Shown in pieces: positions 1-10,429 of a DNA stretch of 64,000 nucleotides. How positions within the stretch are numbered: position 1 is the first letter of the stretch; every line of letters starts with the position of its first letter. Under the pieces are notes generated by a model that ran no database searches, was not told the DNA's origin, and saw only the letters and a list, made by a program, of their open reading frames with translations. Origin of the DNA: Sipunculus nudus (Eukaryota; Annelida; Sipuncula; Golfingiida; Sipunculidae); the NCBI GenBank assembly GCA_026874595.1, contig CM049320.1, positions 10,939,964-11,003,963 on the forward strand, given 5' to 3'. Made by a program: the position numbers and the translations under genes.

Positions 1-86
1 ATATTGAACTTTCAATTTGTTGGAATGTTTTTCTTGTTCATGAACTGGTACGTAGCTTTCCCTTGTGTAACATGTTTCAGACTTAC

Positions 87-134
87 CTGCGCCTTCTTTT
101 AATTTGGTTTGTAGCTCCTGTGTTTTCATATTAC
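87..134 (-). CDS. C-type micro-exon 1 (48 nt, phase 1-1)
   Basis: On the minus strand a pyrimidine-rich tract ends in CACAG, 48 nt follow, then the donor GTAAGT. The open phase-1 frame reads GNMKTQELQTKLKEGA, with the first G codon completed from the upstream exon. Aligned copies at 485 and 892 keep the frame and both splice sites while the amino acids differ. It is too short for ORF calling. It probably encodes a polar stem segment of a membrane protein whose anchor exon is at 8673-8767. No domain family is recognised. Splicing is inferred from sequence only. Confidence 0.6.
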
Positions 135-484
135 CTGTGACATGGTAAACAAAGTAAGAGGAACGTTTCAGATGTAACGTTATTACTGTAGTACTGTATT
201 ACTGAAGTACGATACAACAGTCCGGTTTGGTTTCCAAGTCAGGGTGGTAGCCAGATGGATTAATTTGAAAAAATGCAGGTATGTTTCATTACTCTACACT
301 TTCATCTGCAACCATTTATACATAGCCACCTATCAAGGGAAGTTATTTCCGAACTTGTACAAATTTACCTCATTATTTATGATTATATCAATGATTATAT
401 CGCACTTACATTTTGTGGAAACGTTTCCTTCTTATTCATAAACTGGTACGTAGCCTTCCCTTGCGTTAAATTTTTATAACTTAC

Positions 485-532
485 CTGTGCCATCTTCTAA
501 TTTGTTGGGTAGCTCTTGTGTCTTCGTATTAC
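485..532 (-). CDS. C-type micro-exon 2 (48 nt, phase 1-1)
   Basis: Same layout as the copy at 87-134: CACAG acceptor, 48 nt, GTAAGT donor. The frame reads GNTKTQELPNKLEDGT. TQEL and KL are constant between copies and the neighbouring positions vary. The length is divisible by three and both edges fall after the first codon base, so it can be included or skipped without changing the frame. Confidence 0.62.
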
Positions 533-891
533 CTGTGACTAGGTAAAAAAATTCAATGCGAACGATTAAGATGTCACGGTATTATTGACTAAGTATGATA
601 AAACGGTCCGGTTTCTTTCCCAGTAAGGGTTGTAGCCAGGCCATGCCCTGCCATATCCCTGTTTGATTTTACTTGTAATTAGAGGATAAATTTGAAAAAT
701 GCAGTCATCTTACATTAATCTATACTTTCTTCTGCAACTGTATACAAGATTTATCGAGGGAAGTTATTTACGAATTTTGTTCAAATAAATGAAATTATCA
801 ATGATTTTATCGCACTTTCATTTTGTGGGAACTTTTTTCAATTAATTAACTGGCACGTAACTTTCCCTTATTTAACATGTTTCAGACTTAC

Positions 892-939
892 CTGCACTAA
901 CTTCTAATTTGTTGGGTAGCTCCTGCGTTTCCGTATTGC
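892..939 (-). CDS. C-type micro-exon 3 (48 nt, phase 1-1)
   Basis: The minus strand shows a strong polypyrimidine tract (aatttcttttaccttgtcacag), 48 nt, then GTAAGT. The frame reads GNTETQELPNKLEVSA. It has the best acceptor of the three tandem copies. In the direction of transcription it is the first C exon after the A/B array. Confidence 0.65.
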
Positions 940-1130
940 CTGTGACAAGGTAAAAGAAATTAATTGGAACAATACAGATGTCACGTTATTATTGATATAG
1001 TAAGAAACGACAGTCCGGTTGGGTTTCCCAGACAGGGTTGTCGCCAGGCCATGCCATCCCCTATCCCCGTCTGTTTTTGCTTAAATTAGAGGACAAATTT
1101 TAAAAAATGCAGTATTGTTTCAGTACTCTA

Positions 1131-2514
1131 CACTTTTATCTGCAAAAGTTCATACATAGAAACAAATCAAAGGAATTTTTTTCTGAATAGGTAAGATTTC
1201 TTTTTTTTCATTTGTCTAAAATTCCGTAGATAATGGACCATGCGTCCATAAAGAAATGTTTATTAAACTGATTGTAATGAGGAACACTTTTCACCCACTC
1301 TAGATTTTTATTGATGCAGTGGCAACTGTTTCACTTGTTTTGAGAATTGAATTGCTATAAGAATATCAAATCTTCTTATATATTTATTATTTATTTTATA
1401 TTAAAATATCATCATAAAATTAATACTTGGCAGAATCTAAAATCATGAATTTCAATCTCGTTGGTCTCACACAATTATATAATTTTACACATGCACACAT
1501 GTGTATATATGCACGAGTGTGCACCATTTTGGGTTTGCCTGCGGACACCCCAACCCACCCAAACCATCCCTCAAGCCTCCAGTCTCCGTAAAATATTTGC
1601 AACGCTCATGTTGAATAGCCCGCTTCAGGGCATTCCGTAATGATAGCTTGCGATGTACATTGAAACGAAGCTGTATGTTCTCTCGAATATTTATCATTGC
1701 ACTGAGGATTTTGTACATTTAGAAATCCACGTGCATGTACTGATAATTTCGATATGTCTTATATCTAGAAAATATTTAATTTTGCAAATGACGGCAAAGA
1801 TAGTGGATAAAACCGGAAAGGATAATGAACATATGGAGATTCATTCAGGCATTGACACCCTAATTTATACTGAACATTTATACTGAAATCTTATCTCTTT
1901 CTGTTTGATGGGTGGGTTTGTTTTTTGCTGAACAGTTCAGCCAAAAAGGCATATACATCCGCCTAGTTTTTTGCGTTGTCACGCGATTTAAATCTGGGAT
2001 TAAGGTAAAAAGAAAATATATGAAGGTGAGTACCGCTGGTACAAACATTTTAATGGAATATGAACTTGGTAATTTTAATATGTAAACAGTAGTTAAGAAT
2101 TTAGAAAAAAAAAATATTAGTAATGCTTAAATTCCAAGCACGATCTGCTAGAAACACATTTATAAGCAATCATTGAGGTAAATAATTGATTAATATCATT
2201 ATTCAAGCATCATTTCATAAAAAAAATAGTGAAAGAGTGAAGTAAGATAAGCTTTAACAACGGTGATACGTGTATGGGCTCTGTTAACCTGCTGTTGGTA
2301 GATAGATAATATGCTGTTGAAAGATAAACCTTGAAATTTCAAGCCCACGACGATTTTTCATTTTTTATTTCTAGTGGATGTTACCAACTCCTTCTGTTAT
2401 TCTTGCTTAACTAGGTACTAATTTCATTCCGGTTTTGGACTTCATGACATTGCGGAAACACATGATTATCCGGCGTCAACCAGGCTTTGTGACTTGCACC
2501 TGCGGGCCCTTAGT
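1131..2514. other. Non-coding stretch; left part matches 16830-17070
   Basis: The left part, to about 1450, continues the C-unit and aligns with the dispersed copy near 16850-17070 ('attgtaatgaggaacac', 'gagaattgaattg'). The match stops just after 'cttggcagaatct', where the other copy continues into the conserved segment at 17061-17180. From 1450 to 2510 I see only AT-rich sequence with no supported gene; short ORFs here have no recognisable features. Confidence 0.5.
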
Positions 2515-2700
2515 GTGTAAAACAAAGTAACCCACGTAGGGTGCACTCGTTTGCCACTGTAAGAGGACTGTGGAGTACAGAAAAATAATTAAGGCGTGGG
2601 TGCATGGGGCCTAGCATCGGCTGAGATTCGAACTCAACATCTCCCGGCTTTAAGCTCTTTACTCCACCCCTAGACAACCGTAAGCTTGGCTAGCCAACAA
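2515..2700 (-). mobile_element. tRNA-derived SINE fragment
   Basis: On the minus strand, 'gtctaggggtggagtaaagagc' resembles an A-box region. About 30 nt further on, 'gttgagttcgaatctcagc' matches the RNA polymerase III B box GTTCGAATC. The acceptor stem does not close as in a functional tRNA, so a SINE head is more likely than a tRNA gene. The outer boundaries are approximate. Confidence 0.55.
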
Positions 2701-3041
2701 AGTTGTATCAATCATATTTTGAAAGCGGCTTCAAGCATATAAGTGTTGAGTTTCAATTTGTATTGACAGAAATAAAAGAAAATGTAGAGCTATTTCAGAA
2801 TTGGGTGCGAAAGTATTCCGGTCCTTTGTGCATGATTGAAGGCTATGTTTCAACTATGACATGATTCTCTGAAACCCTTACACTGGTTACAGGGGACGAA
2901 TTCTGTGCAGCTATAGCTGAAGGAACTATATATAAGGGATATTCACTATACATATTGTAATATATCAAACAATGACATACTGTGAAAACGACTTCAGTGT
3001 TTGTATATGTACACATAAGCTTTTGAAATATACTTCAATGC

Positions 3042-3083
3042 CAACTGGTTTCCTCGGAATGGCGATTGATTCATAATGGATTT
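3042..3083 (-). CDS. A-type micro-exon 1 (42 nt), weak donor
   Basis: The minus strand has a T-rich tract ending TTCCCAG, then 42 nt reading (K/E)IHYESIAIPRKPVG in phase 1. The donor position is GCATTG rather than GTAAGC as in the other two A exons. It may use a weak GC donor or be losing function. The reading frame is intact. Confidence 0.45.
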
Positions 3084-3418
3084 CTGGGAAAAAAAAATGT
3101 CACTGAAGAAACAATTGTGATTACACCAAAGACCTAAACCTACAGCATACTGGTGTGAGAACGATAAACGATCGTGGGGCCCGGCCATCCCATTAAGCCA
3201 AGAGGCTGTGGACGAGCATGTAAATTCTACCGTTCCTCTGATGAGAGTCTAACTAATTATAGGCCATGCACAGAAACTTGGTCATGGTTAGTACAACTTG
3301 ACTCCGTGTAAAATATTCCACCCAAATGATTAAATTGACAAACAAAACCTATATTCCTGAAAAATGGAAAAATATAGTATTTATTTCCTATCAATTAACA
3401 AGTGTTACTGTTACTTAC

Positions 3419-3469
3419 TTTGTGTCTTCGGGGCCGCAAAACTTTGCATCTGCCCCTTTTTGCTGTCTC
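3419..3469 (-). CDS. B-type micro-exon 1 (51 nt, phase 1-1)
   Basis: The acceptor is TTTGACAG and the donor GTAAGTAA on the minus strand. The 51 nt read DSKKGQMQSFAAPKTQ between two split codons. Copies at 5590 and 6368 preserve length, phase, splice sites and the core Q(M/I)QSF. The exon is polar and basic, in keeping with a flexible stem; no known domain is recognised. Confidence 0.65.
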
Positions 3470-4766
3470 CTGTCAAATACAATTCATCAATAAACTCCTT
3501 TTTTGAACACACAGGATTAATATAAAAGTAAATGTAATATATAAACTGAATTAACCCTATCAATAAAAATTGTATTATGTATATCAACGTTGTACTTTTG
3601 TAAACACAGTGACACACAGAATAAATGTAAAAAGGAAATGTATATAATTGTTAATAATATTGTATATATAACTTTGGCGAATGGATAATTACATAATGCT
3701 TAGTCACTGACATCAAAATAAAAATCTTCAGATAAAATTGCCATAAATTATACTAACCCTTTACATGCCCTAACCAAGAACAATTTTGATATGCAAAAGT
3801 CTTCTCCTCTTTCCTTTTTTCATAATATGGTTGGGGGAGTGGTTCCAAAAGTGATTTTCAACAAGGGTAGGAGCCGGCATAGAAAAAGAGACCTATTAAT
3901 GAATAAAAATCTGAGGAAAATGAATTGTAATGAAAACATTAAAATGACATGAAACATTTTTGGTTCATTTGTGCATGATTTATGGCAATTTTTTTCAACC
4001 ATGACGTGATTTTAGGAAACCCTAAACACCTGTAGCCGCTGACGATGTGTGAACAACAGTACCCAAAGGAACTATCAATAGATAATTATATTCATTACAT
4101 ATTGTAAAATATATCAAACAATGACATTTGTAAAACGACTTCAGTGAGTGTATATGTTCCCATGCGTGTTTAAAATGGGCTCTTTTTTTTCCTTTCAGAA
4201 TACTGTATAAAAGTTAGTTATTTTTTATTATTATCAACTTCCTTACAGACATCTCCCGGAACTTAAAATACAAACATTTACATGCATGCAATAACGACAA
4301 AGTGTCCATAAGAAAGGTTATTTCTTTCTATTTAACAGAATAAAATAACATCGGCAGATTTATAGCTTTCCATTTCTGTAAATGGGCTTTCACTGTATTA
4401 TTTTTTTACACGACTAATCTTTCCACACTTTTGAGGGTACACGATTACTTTAAGAAAAAGGACAGAGGAGGGGTTTCTTTATCCAAACAGTTGAATAACA
4501 CAAACAAATAAATCAGTATGAAGATATCAATAAGTGGTTTCCTTTCATTCTCAATATCACAACCAACATACAATCTTTGGACAGACTGAATTTGATTATA
4601 AAAAGTAACAGCAACATAAAATTCACAAAAGAGATATACTTAGTAAAACAAAAAGAGCATTTTTTTGGTTCTCAGATATTTTTACAGGTAAGCAACAACA
4701 CATTGACTGTAGAATTTTTATTCTAAGAAAATTCAAGATTTTTAAAATAAACTTGTAATGGCTTAC

Positions 4767-4808
4767 CAACTGTTTTCCTCGGTATGGCAATTGGTTCGTA
4801 ATGGATTT
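4767..4808 (-). CDS. A-type micro-exon 2 (42 nt, phase 1-1)
   Basis: The minus strand shows GGTTTTTTTTAG, then 42 nt reading IHYEPIAIPRKTVG (last codon split), then GTAAGC. Its edges and phase equal those of the other A exons. This is the cleanest A copy. Confidence 0.62.
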
Positions 4809-5089
4809 CTAAAAAAAACCACATTTATCAATAAAGAAATTTTGTCGTTGCGCATCATTGAACCTTACTGGGAATTAAACGTGTCTAAATCATTCGTATG
4901 ATTAACATGTGAGCCTGTTTTCTCTCTCGCTTCTTGTTTAACTTTTAAATGTAGGTAATTGCTTTTATTTTTAAGAAAACTTAATAAACTTATCATATAT
5001 ACATCTAGAAAATTCCCTTTCGCTTTTAGACTATGTAACATATGACACATGTTTTTAACTCGTTTCCTATCCTGGTAGCGCCGAGTCCC

Positions 5090-5165
5090 GGTGAGTATAT
5101 ATATATATATATATAAATATATATATATATATTATATGATTTATATATATATATATATGATTATA
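5090..5165. repeat. (TA)n microsatellite, interrupted
   Basis: Runs of alternating TA/AT with small interruptions. Intronic to the minus-strand micro-exon gene. Confidence 0.9.
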
Positions 5166-5239
5166 TATAAACTTAATCATATTTCAAATAATTATAATAT
5201 TAAAATTGAAAATAAGCGATTTTTGTAAAAGGTTTAGAT

Positions 5240-5415
5240 ATAAAATTTTTTTAGTAAATGGATCCAAAGTCTTTAATTCTATTTTTTAATTTATATTTCA
5301 TTTGCAATATTATAATATTATTCTCTGAAAAGTGGGGGATGATTACATTTGCCATCCCCCCTTTCCAAAAAAATGGTAAGTACCCCCCCCCCCCCCCCCA
5401 TATTGACGCCACTGA
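5240..5415 (+). repeat. Dispersed repeat ending in poly-C and 'ttgacgcc'
   Basis: The order 'ccaaagtctttaattctatt', 'ttgcaatat', 'attattctctgaa', a G-run, 'ccatccc', a C-run and 'ttgacgcc' recurs at 54570-54755. An inverted end fragment ('ggggcgtcaatacaaaggagg') lies at 55722-55765. It is a mobile-element-derived family of unknown class; no ORF is visible. Confidence 0.65.
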
Positions 5416-5589
5416 TTTGAGGCCATGCAGAGAAACATGGTAACTGGTTATTTCCCTAAAGAGGACAACTAACCTCCGTGGATAAAACTGCACTCAAATA
5501 ATTAAATTAACAAACAAAACCTATATTCCTGAAAAATGGACAAAGACATGATTTATTTTAAACAAGGAAAACATATCCATGTGACTTAC

Positions 5590-5640
5590 TTTGTGTGTCT
5601 GGGGCCATAAAACTTTGCATCTGTTCCTCTTTGCTGTCTC
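5590..5640 (-). CDS. B-type micro-exon 2 (51 nt, phase 1-1)
   Basis: The TTTGACAG acceptor and GTAAGTCAC donor flank 51 nt reading DSKEEQMQSFMAPDTQ. Compared with the other B exons the changes are mostly at charged positions (K to E, K to D), while QMQSF is kept. Frame and splice sites are intact. Confidence 0.65.
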
Positions 5641-5649
5641 CTGTCAAAT

Positions 5650-5965
5650 TCAAGTCATCAACAAGTACTTTGTCGAGCAGTCACGCACAAAATAATATAA
5701 AAGTAAATGTATTATATAAACTGAACATAATCCTATCAATATATTGTGGATATCAACAAATACTTTTTGGAACACACACTGTAGTCAAACAGAAAATTTA
5801 TATGAAATCAAATGTATATAAACTGGAAATAATCCTATCAATATAATTTGTTTTATGTATATCCACAAACTATTTATGGAAACACACAGTGACACATATA
5901 ATATATGTAAAAGGGAAATGTATAAAAACTTAAAATCAAATTGTATATATAACTTTGGCGAATGG
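5650..5965. repeat. Tandem ~110-bp intronic repeat
   Basis: Units share 'caacaaactacttttgtg', 'acacagtcacacacag', 'aatataaaagtaaatg' and 'taatcctatcaatatattgtgga'. Two to three units follow B exon 2 in genomic order; related units are at 3480-3610, 6430-6840 and 17400-17530. They always lie beside a B exon on the upstream (transcriptional) side. Confidence 0.8.
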
Positions 5966-6186
5966 ATAATTACAAAATGCCTACTCACTGACATCAAAAT
6001 AAAAATCATCAGGTAAAATTGTCATAAATTCTATTAACCCTTTACATACCTGACCAAAACCATATTCAAAATATTTGATATTCAATACAACTTGTTATAT
6101 ATATCAAACAATGACATCCTGTGAAAACGACTTCAGTGAATGTACATGTACACGTGAGCATTTAAAATGAACTTTTAATGGCTTAC

Positions 6187-6225
6187 CAACTTTTCTCGAC
6201 ATGACGACTGGTTCATAATGAATTT
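6187..6225 (-). CDS. A-type micro-exon 3 (39 nt, phase 1-1)
   Basis: The minus strand shows TTTTATTCTACAG, 39 nt reading IHYEPVVMSRKVG (last codon split), then GTAAGC. It is one codon shorter than the other A exons and still phase-neutral. IHYEP and RK are conserved. Confidence 0.62.
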
Positions 6226-6367
6226 CTGTAGAATAAAACACATTTGTCACTGGAGAAATTTTGTCATTGCGTATCAACGTTTTGGAATAACACAAACAAA
6301 CATATATTCCCGATAATAGACTAAGAAAGGGTTTTTCCAACAAGGAAAAATTATCAATGTGACTTAC

Positions 6368-6418
6368 TTTGTGTCTTTGAGGCCACAAAACTTTGTATCT
6401 GCCCCTGTTTGTTGTCTC
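6368..6418 (-). CDS. B-type micro-exon 3 (51 nt, phase 1-1)
   Basis: The TTTGACAG acceptor and GTAAGTCAC donor flank 51 nt reading DNKQGQIQSFVASKTQ. It is the B exon nearest the anchor exon at 8673-8767, so it is probably the second or an early exon of the mature transcript. Confidence 0.65.
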
Positions 6419-6429
6419 CTGTCAAATAC

Positions 6430-6845
6430 AAGTCATCAACAAACTACTTTAGTGAACACAGTCACACACAGAATAATATAAAAGTAAATATTTTATATAA
6501 ACTAAAAATAATCCTGTAACTATACTATGTAAATTAACAAATTACTTTTTACGAACAGAGCCACACATAGAATTGATATGAAAAGTAAATTTGGAGTTTC
6601 AACTTAAAATAATCCTCTCAATATATTGTGGATATCAACAAACTACTTTTGTGACAGTGTAGTCACAATGAGTTAATATAAAAAGTAAATGGCATATAAA
6701 ATTAATATAATCCAATCAATGTGGTGTATATAAAAAAACTATTTTTGTGATCACAGTCACATACAAAATTAAAATGAAACTTTACGTAGTATATAGTAAA
6801 CTTAAAATAATCTGTTCATTATATTGTGTTGACTCAGTTCAGTCA
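6430..6845. repeat. Tandem ~110-bp intronic repeat, four units
   Basis: At least four successive units contain 'aactacttttgtga', 'cagtcacatac', 'agtaaat' and 'aataatc..tcaatatattgtg'. They are diverged from each other, so the array is old. No B exon is found after the last three units. Confidence 0.8.
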
Positions 6846-7100
6846 ATACCAGAACCGATTCTTGTTAGAAAAATGTTAGCCAGGTGACATATACTATTGA
6901 TAGTAAAATGTAAACCAAGGGTACTTCGAGACATTGTTTCAGGTTAATATTAACAGATTTTAAACATGTTTACAGACAAATTTACGATCGACCAGTTTTA
7001 CAATATATACATTTGGGATGGATGGTTAATTGGAGATTTCCTAATCACTGATATCAAAACCTTCAGATGAAATGCCCGAACAATATATTTTCCAGTGACA

Positions 7101-8672
7101 TATCCTAACCATACCTTAATGCTCTGAGCTTGCTTCCATCGGCTGACTTATTGGAGAGCGCCAGCGCCGCCTCGTGTCAAAACGGGATACATTGTACTTC
7201 CGTACTTTTAGCGGTAGCGGCCAATGTACTTTTCCGCCTTACATTAAGGGAAGACAAATTTCTAAATATTGACTGTGAGGTAATTCCGTCATACAAATTA
7301 GATTTCCATAATGCTTTTCCTCAATAATCCTTCACTAACCCCGTTTATATTGAGAAAATACAAGATATGGTATACATAAATTGCCTCAGTGGAAGCCCAA
7401 AAAGATAGCTATTTAATTATTAAATGTAACAGGTGATGGGAGACATCATGGAGATTCTGAGCAATCGTTTGACTGGCTGGTTATTTCCCGATGCATGTGT
7501 TCTTGTTGATCATTTTTTATTTCCGTGCACTATGTATAATTGCAACGATGGATTTGTTTCGGTCCCATCACATGACTCAGTTCAAACGTTATGATACTGT
7601 AGACCAGGAGGCCCATTGAAGCAAGGTGTCTGCTCAAAGGAGCTTTACACTTGGATTTAGGGAAGATAAGTGCGGGGGGGGGGGCATAACAAGGAAATGG
7701 ACACTCAGTTGGCACTCTCTATTGGGCGAAAAGTTAATTATTGTTAAAAGAATGCCAAATAAAATAGTGATGAACCTGTCTGAAAGACAACGTATAGATG
7801 AACACTTGTCTATTAAGACCACCTTTGAGTGAACTGAAGCATTAACATTGTTTATTACTGACCTTCCTTATAAGACCACCTGTATATTAAAACCACTTAA
7901 GACCAGTCCCATGGGTGGCCTTATTTAACTGATTCATTGCATGCATACAGCGCAGGTATGTGGACTAATCTCATAAATGATTTAAAATGTTTACTTGTAG
8001 CTTTTCGATACAAGTGTGCATATGCGGGGCATTTTTTCAGGATTCTAACATGTAAAATGTATGCAAATATTTCCCTTTTTTAAACAACCAGGAAGAAAAT
8101 GTAAATGTACAAACATGTAAATGTTCCGATGAATGTTCTGCCTTTATCAGCATATATCATTGTATGTATATTATCTGTTTCACCTAGATTAATCATACAG
8201 TTATTTCGGTCTTGTCCTCTAGCAAGCTGAATATCCCTTTCACTAACAGCCATGGGACAATCCGTTATATATTGGAGGTATTCTGGATTCCTTTCCATTG
8301 CGACATACGGGTATTTCTCTTGTCCATGTCGAGGCCAAGAGGGAATTTATTGAGTTAACCAATGAACTAGTTATTATAACGATTTTAATATTTTGGAGTG
8401 GAACAATAAGTGTTATTTCTCTATAAACGTTGTTGATACACCCCCCCCCCCCCAAAAAAAAAAAAAAAAACTCTCTACATATATAACCTTTCCTGGAATA
8501 TGTCCTCGGAATACTTCGTGTCCTATCCACTCGGCCTCATCGAAGCCTTGCTATTTATTCTAACAGTTTCTCGAAACCGTTCATGGGGGCTTCCCTCTGG
8601 GTACACACTAGAACCTGGATGCCACAGGTCGCATGACGAAATTAGTATCTTTTAACCTGGGATTTCACTTAC
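7101..8672. other. First intron of the minus-strand gene; degenerate repeats
   Basis: No exon with both splice sites is convincing here. A G-run lies at 7675-7683 and a C/A homopolymer run at 8441-8470. The segment 7800-7925 is listed as a possible DNA-transposon relic. Short ORFs in both strands show no family features. Confidence 0.5.
7800..7930. mobile_element. Possible pogo/Tigger-like non-autonomous element end
   Basis: 'cttgtctattaagaccacc', 'ccttataagaccacctgtatattaaaaccac' and 'gggtggccttatttaac' resemble the repeated gaccacc/ggtggtc ends of pogo/Tigger-type elements. Similar 'gaccac'-rich stretches occur at 11835-11895, 14825-14890 and 28860-28930. No transposase is present. Family assignment is by pattern only. 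Confidence 0.35.
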
Positions 8673-8767
8673 TTAACCATATAAAGAGAACACCCAACAA
8701 GAAAAACGTTGCCCCTGCTACGGTCACAAACCGAACTCGAATCACTGGGACGTAGAATCGCATGATC
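8673..8767 (-). CDS. Anchor exon of minus-strand micro-exon gene (start codon, type II membrane segment)
   Basis: On the minus strand a strong acceptor (tactctctcttgcag) is followed by GATC and an ATG at 8763, then 30 codons and the donor GTAAGTG. The peptide begins MRFYVPVIRVRFVTV and continues into AGATFFLLGVLFIWL: a short basic head and about 20 hydrophobic residues, as in a type II Golgi/ER anchor. An acceptor 4 nt before the ATG implies a separate non-coding first exon. The exon ends in phase 1, matching all A, B and C cassettes downstream. Its counterpart is the + strand exon at 35021-35136. The terminal exon should lie left of the window. Confidence 0.6.
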
Positions 8768-10429
8768 CTGCAAGAGAGAGTACTGATTACATTATGCCAT
8801 GATGCATGATATATGTAGTGATAAACTAGATAATGTGTCCAGTTATAAGATTTATTGTATCTCCGAGAGAGAGACAAAAAACGGAGAGAGTGCATTTAGC
8901 CTTTCTTGAATTCTTGAATATAGGAACAAATGTACAAATCATGTATATATAAACATTATGAGTACACGCATTTGTTTTGTTGTATGTCTTGGCGTTACCA
9001 TCTACGTGAAAGTTCAACTTAGATTTCAGTAACTACTTAGTTTTTATTTATTATTAGATTATTGATTATTTCGAATTATAATCATATTTTTTGTGTAACC
9101 TGTTACGGACCTACCATGTATCAACTTCTACAGTAAGAATATTGTCAAATATATGGTATTTACCAGCAAACTATAGTGAAGCAAACACGGAATATCACGC
9201 TACACCCCTTAGCTAGAGATAACTTGGTTTGCCACTTTTTTTGTTTATACAAATCAGGCAAAAATTAGCTTTTAGCAACTGTGAAGATTCGGTGGTCTAA
9301 AGGCTATGCCTCACGGAAAGCTGCCCTAAAATTCCATACTTAATTTGCGGCAGGGTATTTTTTACTTTTTGTACTTTTTTGAAAGCTTTGCTTTTCACTT
9401 GCGTGAACTCAACATTGTTTTGCAGAACAGCGCGGTGCAGCGCAGCTTCTGTCGTGGACTGGACCTCATGTTTCTCTATATATGAATGACATTTGGATTA
9501 CAAATGAGATTCTATCAGCTGTTTATTGAATCTAAAATTGCTTGTAGTACTTGTCTGTTCTGATGGTACTGTCATTAAGGCACTATTTCCCTTGATACTA
9601 AAGCAGTATGCACCCAAAACAGGTGAGGTGTGTTTTACTGATTTGTGATTTGATACTTATTGTGGGCAAGTGAACCTGCAGAGGCAAGCATGATCGATTC
9701 TCTGTTGCAAGTGTATTGATTCTTAACAGTTAGCTGAAAGGAGTGAGACGTTATTACAACAGAGCACTCAAGCGTTTGCTGAGTAGGCGTTAAGAAATTA
9801 AATTTCACCTCTTGTAAATACCTCTGATTGTTTAAAATTTTTAAGCGGCTAAATTGTTAAAATAGAACGTACCATAAGCATTGGGTATTTCTCTTATTAA
9901 AACATATAATGAAGTATAGTCTTTTCTGTTTGTGATATGATAAGGAAAGAACATTAGATTGTCGTCTGTGCAAAGAAAAACATGTCAATGTTTGAGAAAC
10001 AATACCAGTAACCGTATTATTAAATAATATTCACAGAAGACGCCTTATGTGATATACTTAACAGACACATATGTGTGAGTTACAATTTAATATTTGACTA
10101 CGTCTCTTTTTTTAATTTTTGTAGTACATTTAGTCACTTGCTTCCATTATTTTAAATGCATTCATCATTGTTACAAAATTTATATTTTATCATAATATGA
10201 ATTCCTGTTAAAGGTAGGAATAGCCCTATGATCATTAGATGTTGTTATAAATATACAGACTTTTTTACCAGTTTATAATATATAATTTGCATTTATTGCG
10301 TTATTAATACATGTTTAATGTGTGACATAAACTCTTTTAATTTTAATGCAAAGGCATGGTGACCATTCGATTAATCTTGAAGGCCTATTTGTTGTACGTT
10401 GTGAAATGCTTTGTGAAATTGTAGCATCA
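8768..10429. other. No gene seen; AT-rich, upstream of minus-strand gene
   Basis: This should contain the promoter and non-coding first exon of the minus-strand gene, but I cannot place either. 'cagaacagcgcggtgcagcgcagc' near 9422 is a GC-rich island in AT-rich DNA. No ORF with recognisable features. Confidence 0.4.

Larger units (their letters stand above)
1..1130. repeat. Tandem array of three ~400-bp units, each carrying one C-type micro-exon
   Basis: Three diverged copies follow one another with a period of about 398-407 bp, measured between equivalent exon ends at 87, 485 and 892. Shared landmarks include 'aactggtacgtagc', 'aatttgttgggtagctc', 'cagtccggtt' and 'tagccaggccatgcc'. A fourth copy lies 16 kb away at 16430-17060. 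Each unit contains a 48-nt segment on the minus strand flanked by an acceptor and a donor (listed separately). The array is read as tandemly duplicated intron-plus-exon of the minus-strand micro-exon gene. Confidence 0.85.
2820..7100 (-). repeat. Duplicated cassette-exon array (A and B exons with shared intron blocks)
   Basis: Several blocks recur in order. 'atatcaaacaatgacat..tgtgaaaacgacttcagtg' occurs at about 2965, 4108 and 6105. 'aactttggcgaatggataattacaaaatgc' occurs at about 3670 and 5950, with a diverged copy at 7010. The block 2820-2975 recurs at 3960-4120. A-type and B-type micro-exons are embedded in these blocks, all in the minus direction. The copy near 4190 has lost its A exon. 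The whole stretch is read as intron-plus-exon duplications inside one gene. Confidence 0.75.

Noticed and set aside
1-1130. CRISPR-like array because of regularly spaced repeats
   Set aside because: ~400-bp period, eukaryotic context, and repeats contain splice sites; no short repeat/spacer structure.
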